Source of the DNA: an uncultured bacterium
GTDB lineage: Bacteria; Cyanobacteriota; Vampirovibrionia; Gastranaerophilales; Gastranaerophilaceae
Direction: 5' to 3'
DNA: 47,323 nucleotides
Assembly (NCBI GenBank): GCA_947428835.1
Contig: CANENE010000014.1
Location: 1-47,323, forward strand
Shown here: piece by piece, positions 42,595 through 47,323 of the stretch
How the letters are laid out: each line of letters starts with the position of its first letter
How positions within the stretch are numbered: position 1 is the first letter of the stretch
Position numbers and translations under genes: made by a program
The notes under the pieces: generated by a model
Seen by the model: only the letters and a program-made list of their open reading frames with translations
Database searches by the model: none
Told to the model about the DNA's origin: nothing

Positions 42595-44073
42595 TCACTC
42601 ATCAATCACAATTTCTTTTTCATTCCTATATGTGACATATCCGGGGTATGTATTTGGAGGTTTTCTAAGGTATTTTCTTTTTGTATAAATAATTGAAGCC
42701 TTATTTGAATCTTTGGCTTTGGAATTTTGTTTTACAAGCCTTGCACAATATTCTAAGACATCAGCTTCAGGTTGAATCTTTGAATTCAAAATTTTCAATA
42801 TCAAATGAGAGCTCGGAAATCCAAATCCGTGGAACCAAAGATCATCTTCTTTGGCAACTTTGGAGATAAGATAATCATTTTGCTTATTGTTTTTTCCAAG
42901 AAAAATTTCAAAACCTTGATATTCAAATTTTTGTACTTTTGCTTCGGCTTTTATTTTTTGTTCGTTTGAAATTAAGCCAAAATCAATCATCTCATCTTTG
43001 ATTTGCTTAAGTTCATGAAAGTTTGAGGCGTTTTCTATCGAAAACACTATATCTTCAAAATATTTAAGCTTTTCTTTTGCCTGATTATATCTTTCCATCT
43101 TATGTTCATTTGAGGTTTTTTCTTTTTTATAAAGAGCATAGTATTTTTGCGCGTTTTGATTTAGGTTTAAATCTTTATCAAGCTTAATTAAATTACCTTC
43201 AAGCTCAACTTCTTCAAGCCCTGATTGTAAATTATACATATTTGCCATAATCAAATCGCCAAACAGCTTATATTTTTCTTCTTTTTTAAAATCCGGTTCA
43301 AATGAAACTGTATTTTTTAATTTTTCCATATCTTTTTTGAGATACTTGTTTAGCTTCGTTTTCTTTTCTTTTAATTTATCAGCAAATATTATATCCGAAT
43401 AATAATCATCAATAGCGCCTGAAATTGTATCTTTTCCACCCCAATAGGAAATAATGCTGTTTTTATCATCACCCGAAATCAGCTTTTGAATAAAATCAAC
43501 CGATTTTCCTTCTGTAAGCTCACGCGCAAGATAATATGAGGTTTTCGCTTCAGGGTAGATATATTTTGCACCTCCGTAAACAACCCTAAAAGAGCTTTTT
43601 TCTTGTGAAATATTATGAATTGAGCCTAATATAATTTTATTTAAAGAATTATACAATATTATATTAGAATGTTTGCCCATAAGCTCAATTGTCAAGCAAA
43701 GCGAAGTTAATGAACCGATTTCATCAAAATAATCAAAATAAAATTCTAAAATTCTTTCAAATTCGACAAGCCTAAAATTCTTTATTTTTGAACCATTAAT
43801 ATACTTTCTAAGCTGCATGCAAAAAGCAGGAGGGCTTTTGAGGATTTTTATATCTCTTTTTTGGGCTGAAATATCATCTATAAAACAAATATGAGGATAC
43901 TTTGGATTTATATTTATATAAAGCTTTCTATTTTGTTTTAAATTCAGATTTCGAAGTGACATAATAACTTCGTATCTGCTTGGAAGCTGAATTTTTTGGA
44001 CGATTGCACCATTTATAAAATCGGAGTTTTCCAAAAAGAAATATTTTAGCGTTAAAGAATCAAGATTAATCAT
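42595..44073 (-). CDS. rqcH: NFACT-domain protein (RqcH/FbpA-like ribosome quality control factor)
   Basis: 492 residues from the ATG at 44073 (MINLDSLTLKYF aligns with the family start; an ATG seven codons upstream at 44094 is open). N-terminal NFACT-N (LPSRYEVIMSLRN..., PPAFCMQLRKYI, ELMGKHSNIILYN). A central coiled coil (about 240-370) leads to the C-terminal NFACT-R domain (FEIFLGKNNKQNDYLISKVAKEDDLWFHGFGFPSSHLILK). RqcH/Rqc2 binds split 50S subunits with peptidyl-tRNA and adds C-terminal alanine tails. The DLWFH motif has FGFPSSH instead of the usual AxxxPGSH. Stop codon TGA. Confidence 0.9.
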   Translation of the reverse strand: MINLDSLTLKYFFLENSDFINGAIVQKIQLPSRYEVIMSLRNLNLKQNRKLYININPKYPHICFIDDISAQKRDIKILKSPPAFCMQLRKYINGSKIKNFRLVEFERILEFYFDYFDEIGSLTSLCLTIELMGKHSNIILYNSLNKIILGSIHNISQEKSSFRVVYGGAKYIYPEAKTSYYLARELTEGKSVDFIQKLISGDDKNSIISYWGGKDTISGAIDDYYSDIIFADKLKEKKTKLNKYLKKDMEKLKNTVSFEPDFKKEEKYKLFGDLIMANMYNLQSGLEEVELEGNLIKLDKDLNLNQNAQKYYALYKKEKTSNEHKMERYNQAKEKLKYFEDIVFSIENASNFHELKQIKDEMIDFGLISNEQKIKAEAKVQKFEYQGFEIFLGKNNKQNDYLISKVAKEDDLWFHGFGFPSSHLILKILNSKIQPEADVLEYCARLVKQNSKAKDSNKASIIYTKRKYLRKPPNTYPGYVTYRNEKEIVIDE

Positions 44074-44131
44074 ACAATTTATTTTAAAATACAAAATATT
44101 TTTTTACACGTTTTTATTGTAATATAAAATT

Positions 44132-44746
44132 ATGAATTGTTATTTTTTTGGCACATTTGACCCTGTTCACAAAGGGCATATAGAAATTTCAAAACAAGTC
44201 AAAGAAAAAATAGGTTTTGACAAAGTTATATTTGTACCTTCCTATATGCCGCCACATAAGATTGCAAAAGGAATAACCTCTTTTGAACACAGATTAAATA
44301 TGCTAAAAGAAGCAATTGGGGCTGATTGCGTGATTGATATTGAAAGAAAGCTTTCTATCCCAAGCTATTCTTATAAAACAATTCAAAAACTTATTGAAAT
44401 TGATAAAACTCAAAAAATCAATTTTATTCTTGGTTTCGACCAGTTTTTTACAATTGAAAACTGGAAAGAGCCGCAAATTTTAAAAGAACTGATCCGTTTT
44501 ATAGTAATCCCGAGGAAATTTGAAAACGGGCAGGTGATGTCCGAAAAGGCATTTGATTATTTTAAAAATAAAGGCTATGATTTTGAAATTGTAGATATTG
44601 ATTTTTTAAATGTTTCGTCGAATAAAATCAGATTAAATCTCAAAAACAACGAAGATATACTGGAATTAACAACCAAAGAGGTAAAAGACTACATTGAAAG
44701 AAATGGACTTTATAATACATTGGCTCGAAAGAAAACTTTCAGCTAA
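44132..44746 (+). CDS. nadD: Nicotinate-nucleotide adenylyltransferase
   Basis: 204 residues. Nucleotidyl-transferase motif FGTFDPVHKGHIEIS near residue 7, FVPSYMPPHK with substrate contacts, FILGFDQFFTIENWKEPQ and the C-terminal VSSNKIR (ISSTxIR). It makes deamido-NAD from NaMN and ATP. Its 3' end overlaps yqeK by about 44 bp, the common nadD-yqeK arrangement. Confidence 0.95.
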   Translation: MNCYFFGTFDPVHKGHIEISKQVKEKIGFDKVIFVPSYMPPHKIAKGITSFEHRLNMLKEAIGADCVIDIERKLSIPSYSYKTIQKLIEIDKTQKINFILGFDQFFTIENWKEPQILKELIRFIVIPRKFENGQVMSEKAFDYFKNKGYDFEIVDIDFLNVSSNKIRLNLKNNEDILELTTKEVKDYIERNGLYNTLARKKTFS

Positions 44747-45302
44747 AAGATACGCTCATTCATTGGGATGTGCTGAAACTGCAAAAAAACTTGCGCTGCT
44801 TTATAATTTAGATGCAAAAAAAGCCTACATAGCGGGGCTTATTCATGATTGCGCGAAAAATTTTGAAAACGAAGAACTTATTAATATCATAAGAAACGAA
44901 ATCAAAACAGGCTTTGACGAAACAGAGCTTAAAAACCCAAAAACATACCATGCTATAGTCGGCGCCCATTTTGCAAAAGAAATTTTTGAAATAGAAGATG
45001 CTGAAATAATAAATTCTATAAGACGTCATACAATTGGAAGCGTTGATATGACAACCTTTGATAAGATAATTTTTTTAGCGGATAAGATTGAACCAAATTC
45101 AAGAGATGAAAAATATTCCAAAAAAATCTTTAAGCTTATTGAAGATAATAAAGGCATAATAGGGCTTGATGTGGCGATTTTAAAATGTTTTACGGAAACT
45201 ATAAAAAGCCTTGTTAAAAAGAAGCTTTATATATGCCCTTCAACAATTGATGTATATAATATTTTGCAGCAAAAAGTAGGCGAACTTTTAGAAGATGACT
45301 AA
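44703..45302 (+). CDS. yqeK: HD-domain symmetrical Ap4A hydrolase YqeK
   Basis: 199 residues from ATG 44703; a TTG at 44694 would add three. HD-domain motif: RYAHSLGCAETAKKLALLYNLDAKKAYIAGLIHDCAKNF carries the H...HD metal ligands, with YHAIVGAHFAKE and FLADKIEPNSRD completing the set. YqeK proteins split diadenosine tetraphosphate to two ADP. Translation is probably coupled to nadD. The stop codon is followed directly by the tRNA on the other strand. Confidence 0.9.
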   Translation: MDFIIHWLERKLSAKRYAHSLGCAETAKKLALLYNLDAKKAYIAGLIHDCAKNFENEELINIIRNEIKTGFDETELKNPKTYHAIVGAHFAKEIFEIEDAEIINSIRRHTIGSVDMTTFDKIIFLADKIEPNSRDEKYSKKIFKLIEDNKGIIGLDVAILKCFTETIKSLVKKKLYICPSTIDVYNILQQKVGELLEDD

Positions 45303-45312
45303 AAACAAAAAA

Positions 45313-45386
45313 TGCGCCCGATGGGATTCAAACCCACAGTCTTTGGCTTCGGAGACCAATGCTTTATTCAATTAAGCTACAGACGC
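45313..45386 (-). tRNA. tRNA-Arg(CCG)
   Basis: Cloverleaf of 74 nt on the minus strand. Acceptor GCGTCTG pairs with CGGGCGC (two G-U pairs); D stem GCTT/AAGC; anticodon stem TTGGT/GCCAA with loop CTCCGAA, anticodon CCG (reads CGG); T arm GTGGG-TTTGAAT-CCCAT. CCA is not encoded. A T-run follows the 3' end on the minus strand. Confidence 0.95.
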
Positions 45387-45450
45387 ATTATAAAAATATT
45401 ATATCTTAAAATATTTGTAATTTTTAAAAAGAATTTGGTAAAATATAGTT

Positions 45451-46047
45451 ATGGAATACACAAAACCACTTGCAAGATTAATAGAGTATTTTCAAAAACT
45501 GCCTTCAATTGGCCCAAAGACGGCTCAAAGGCTTGCGCTTTATGTAATTAAAATGAGTGAAAACGAAGTCAATAATTTTGCAAATGCACTATTGGAAGCA
45601 AAAGAAAAAATTTCATACTGCTCAAATTGTTTTAATATGTCTTCTAATAATCCTTGTGAAATATGCACGGACAACACAAGAAACAAGGGTCTAATCTGTG
45701 TTGTTGCAGAAACAAAAGATCTTATGGCAATAGAAAAAACAAATGAATACAAAGGATTATATCATGTTCTTCAAGGCTTAATTTCGCCGATAGACGGCAT
45801 TGGCCCCGATGATATCAGGATAAAAGAACTTTTATATAGAATTAATCAAAACGATATTAAAGAAGTTATATTGGCGCTGAATCCTTCTGTTGAAGGTGAA
45901 GCTACAACATTATATCTTCATAAGCTTTTAAAACCCTTTAATATAAAAATTTCAAGAATAGCATTTGGGCTGCCGATGGGAAGCGAGCTTGAATATGCTG
46001 ATGAAATGACACTTTTGAGGGCAATTGAAGGAAGAGTCGCAATTTAG
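45451..46047 (+). CDS. recR: Recombination mediator protein RecR
   Basis: 198 residues, standard length. N-terminal helix-hairpin-helix ([16 protein letters not shown]), C4 zinc finger ([16 protein letters not shown]), Toprim domain ([29 protein letters not shown]) and the C-terminal Walker-B-like region ([19 protein letters not shown]). RecR acts with RecO/RecF in loading RecA at gaps. It converges with the RelA/SpoT-like gene. Confidence 0.95.
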   Translation: MEYTKPLARLIEYFQKLPSIGPKTAQRLALYVIKMSENEVNNFANALLEAKEKISYCSNCFNMSSNNPCEICTDNTRNKGLICVVAETKDLMAIEKTNEYKGLYHVLQGLISPIDGIGPDDIRIKELLYRINQNDIKEVILALNPSVEGEATTLYLHKLLKPFNIKISRIAFGLPMGSELEYADEMTLLRAIEGRVAI

Positions 46048-46085
46048 GTTTGGATTAAATTATTCAACCAGCTTCAAAGACTTGT

Positions 46086-46976
46086 CTAATCCTTCAGGGA
46101 GCTTGGGTTTAGGTACACTTCTAACCCCCCCCTTTTTTTATTGATAAATGCAAAATCTTGCATTCTTGCCCAATTATAACAATCGTCTATGTATTTGCTA
46201 TAAGTATCCATCTGTTCTTGGGTCATGCTTTTGAAAATTTTATTCATTTTTTTATCTATTTTGCCATTTTCAAATGCAGCACCTTTGGTTTTAAAATTGT
46301 AAAATTTGTGTTCTTTTTCAGCAAGCTTTGCTGTCGCAGTGCCTGTAATTTGAAGCTCAAAAGCGGGAACGTTGTTTTTTAAAAATGTTAAATTTGTTAC
46401 AGCGAAGTTTTTAGGTCCGCGGTTACTTTCTTTTACAAAAAATCCCATATTATCAAACACGCATGTTGCCAAAGGACCAAACATCGGATTTTCGCCTTTA
46501 TTTAGACATACTCCCGGTTCAAATTTAAAAGTTTCAATCATTTCTGCTATGTGTGATTGAATTAAATCCATATCATGAAAGTTATCCAAAGTTGCCCTAT
46601 AGGCGCAAATATCAGGTACTAATTTAAGCAATTTTTCTTCATCATAGTTAACAGGAAGTTTGCCGCTTCGTTTATTTAATTTAGATGCAATTGAAGAAGT
46701 GCTCTTGAGCCTGCCTGTAACTTTAACACTGTCATCAAAATCAAATACGGTTTTTAAAATTTTATAATATTCGTCAAAATTTTCTTTGCGGGTTTCATAT
46801 AATTGCTTACTGTAATTTGCAATTTTGTCAGAAATTTCAGTTACTTGTTTTTCAAAAATATCTGCTTGCAATTTGACGGATAATTTAGGTACGTCAGCTC
46901 TAGGGCAAACTTTAATGCCATTTTCGGCAAGTCTTAACAGTTGTTCTGTCGAGGAAGCTTTTAAGTATATTGCCAT
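46086..46976 (-). CDS. RelA/SpoT-fold nucleotidyltransferase-like protein with G8-tract C-terminus
   Basis: 296 residues as read. KVTGRLKSTSSIASKLNKRSGK (from residue 86) matches the GR(P/V)K...SI..K motif of (p)ppGpp synthetases. LVPDICAYRATLDNFHDMD (D122) takes the place of (I/D)DLxGIRI, and PAFELQITG...LAEKEHKFYN (E207, E219-H223) matches the (V/I)EIQIRT...AExEH..Y segment. The N-terminal ~80 residues are helical with no HD hydrolase. The GYxSxH motif is not evident. Synthetase or toxin-like nucleotide-transfer activity is possible but unproven. An A7G8 run (46139-46125) lies at residue 279-284: with G8 the protein ends LEVYLNPSSLKD; with G9 it would continue VRSVPKPKLPEGLDKSLKLVE and stop at 46060; with G7 it stops at once. 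Confidence 0.6.
   Translation of the reverse strand: MAIYLKASSTEQLLRLAENGIKVCPRADVPKLSVKLQADIFEKQVTEISDKIANYSKQLYETRKENFDEYYKILKTVFDFDDSVKVTGRLKSTSSIASKLNKRSGKLPVNYDEEKLLKLVPDICAYRATLDNFHDMDLIQSHIAEMIETFKFEPGVCLNKGENPMFGPLATCVFDNMGFFVKESNRGPKNFAVTNLTFLKNNVPAFELQITGTATAKLAEKEHKFYNFKTKGAAFENGKIDKKMNKIFKSMTQEQMDTYSKYIDDCYNWARMQDFAFINKKRGGLEVYLNPSSLKD
46125..46139 (-). repeat. A7G8 homopolymer tract inside the RelA/SpoT-like gene
   Basis: Minus strand reads seven A then eight G, giving codons AAA AAA AGG GGG GGG TTA. Each of the three possible G counts gives a different C-terminus. G-GGG-GGG is also in register for -1 slippage. The tract is a candidate contingency site or an assembly error. Confidence 0.85.
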
Positions 46977-47102
46977 TTTTTCTCCTGCTATAAGTATATA
47001 AAAACAGCTTTTATTTAAAAATTGCTAAAATTATAATTAAGGCAAATTAAACCATTGGTTGTAATAACTTTGTATTGTTTAAATAATAGAGAAGCTCTTT
47101 GT

Positions 47103-47157
47103 GCAAGCGTCTAAAAATCGCGTGTGTGCCAAGGATGTAATCCTGTCATAATAAAAA
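47103..47157. repeat. 55-bp direct repeat, copy 1
   Basis: Identical over 55 bp to 47269-47323, which is the last base of the window, so the true repeat may be longer. It contains a small hairpin (AGGAT-GTA-ATCCT). The stretch 46977-47323 (347 bp) has no supported protein gene. Confidence 0.9.
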
Positions 47158-47181
47158 AAGAAGGTATAAAAAACCTTCTTT
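47157..47181 (-). terminator. Intrinsic terminator between the 55-bp repeats, minus strand
   Basis: AAAGAAGGT / ACCTTCTTT form a 9-bp stem. On the minus strand the stem runs straight into T7 ending ATTATGAC, so it would stop a transcript entering from beyond the window edge. On the plus strand only TTT follows. Confidence 0.65.
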
Positions 47182-47268
47182 AAATGGTCGGGATGATGCC
47201 GCAGCCGTTAGCGAAAAATTTTAATTTTGAGCTTCACGGAAGCGGTATGCAGCCAGCTGATTTTTAGC

Positions 47269-47323
47269 GCAAGCGTCTAAAAATCGCGTGTGTGCCAAGG
47301 ATGTAATCCTGTCATAATAAAAA
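47269..47323. repeat. 55-bp direct repeat, copy 2, reaching the window end
   Basis: Second copy of the 55-bp sequence, 166 bp after the first. Immediately before it, GATTTTTAG at 47258-47266 can pair with CTAAAAATC inside the repeat, forming a hairpin that copy 1 lacks. The 111-bp spacer is more GC-rich than its surroundings. Confidence 0.9.

Noticed and set aside
42396-42635. 79-residue ORF downstream of the giant prepilin
   Set aside because: It is a translation of the inverted-repeat element (VTLNLFQGL-type peptides are typical of this repeat) and overlaps the end of rqcH.
47184-47200. tRNA 3'-end look-alike (GGTCGGGATGA on the plus strand)
   Set aside because: No matching 5' acceptor strand, D arm or anticodon arm can be found on either strand nearby.

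Overview
The window is AT-rich bacterial chromosome, densely coded on both strands. It most likely comes from a non-photosynthetic, gut-type cyanobacterial relative (Melainabacteria/Vampirovibrionia, order Gastranaerophilales). Four things suggest this: ThiE carries the N-terminal extension familiar from cyanobacteria; two very large prepilin-like proteins begin with FSLIE(L/I)LISL and continue into an 'APIITKKLKASDI'-type helix; several lineage-specific proteins have a short 'MxIS...(P/N)F(K/G)G' N-terminus; and the rest is an ordinary bacterial housekeeping set. The placement is inference, since no marker gene could be compared.

Layout. 1-2165: a minus-strand prepilin with two Cys-rich repeats, divergent from a small XRE regulator. 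2170-6811: homocysteine synthase (metY), an IscU/NifU-like scaffold plus its GGGtGRT partner, and an NfeD-stomatin pair. 6947-9880: a HECRH (HExxH) protein, an AlkD-like DNA glycosylase, an SMR transporter gene interrupted by TGA, a probable small RNA gene and a small lineage protein. 9959-15427 (minus): thiE, a NUDIX hydrolase, an exported GH13 enzyme, an acyltransferase and tcdA. 15500-22000: an ECF sigma factor with a small partner, a RWYD-repeat protein, murA, yidC, mnmE and gltX. 22046-27802: hom-thrC-leuS and a CheR-like methyltransferase. 27806-29906 (minus): a split signalling operon of winged-helix protein, soluble histidine kinase and single-domain receiver. 30090-38708: fba, rpiB, clpC, glgA, ruvA and ilvBN. 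38726-42320: a second XRE regulator divergent from a giant four-repeat prepilin. 42595-47323: an NFACT/RqcH protein, nadD-yqeK, tRNA-Arg(CCG), recR, a RelA/SpoT-like protein ending in a G8 tract, and a 55-bp direct repeat at the window edge.

The most unusual content is a pair of paralogous surface-protein loci at the two ends. Each encodes a prepilin-anchored protein made of tandem Cys-rich units of about 220 residues with a WRLP...RCVYDG signature resembling DUF1566/FISUMP C-type-lectin-like domains. Each lies divergent from a small XRE regulator with dyad operators near the promoters, and the two share a homologous 3' UTR and terminator. The larger gene is a mosaic of perfectly identical blocks, which suggests ongoing recombination between repeats. 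Other signals are a RelA/SpoT-fold protein with a homopolymer-controlled C-terminus, a candidate RNA of about 100 nt with a perfect consensus promoter and intrinsic terminator, and an SMR transporter with a stop codon exactly where tryptophan is expected.
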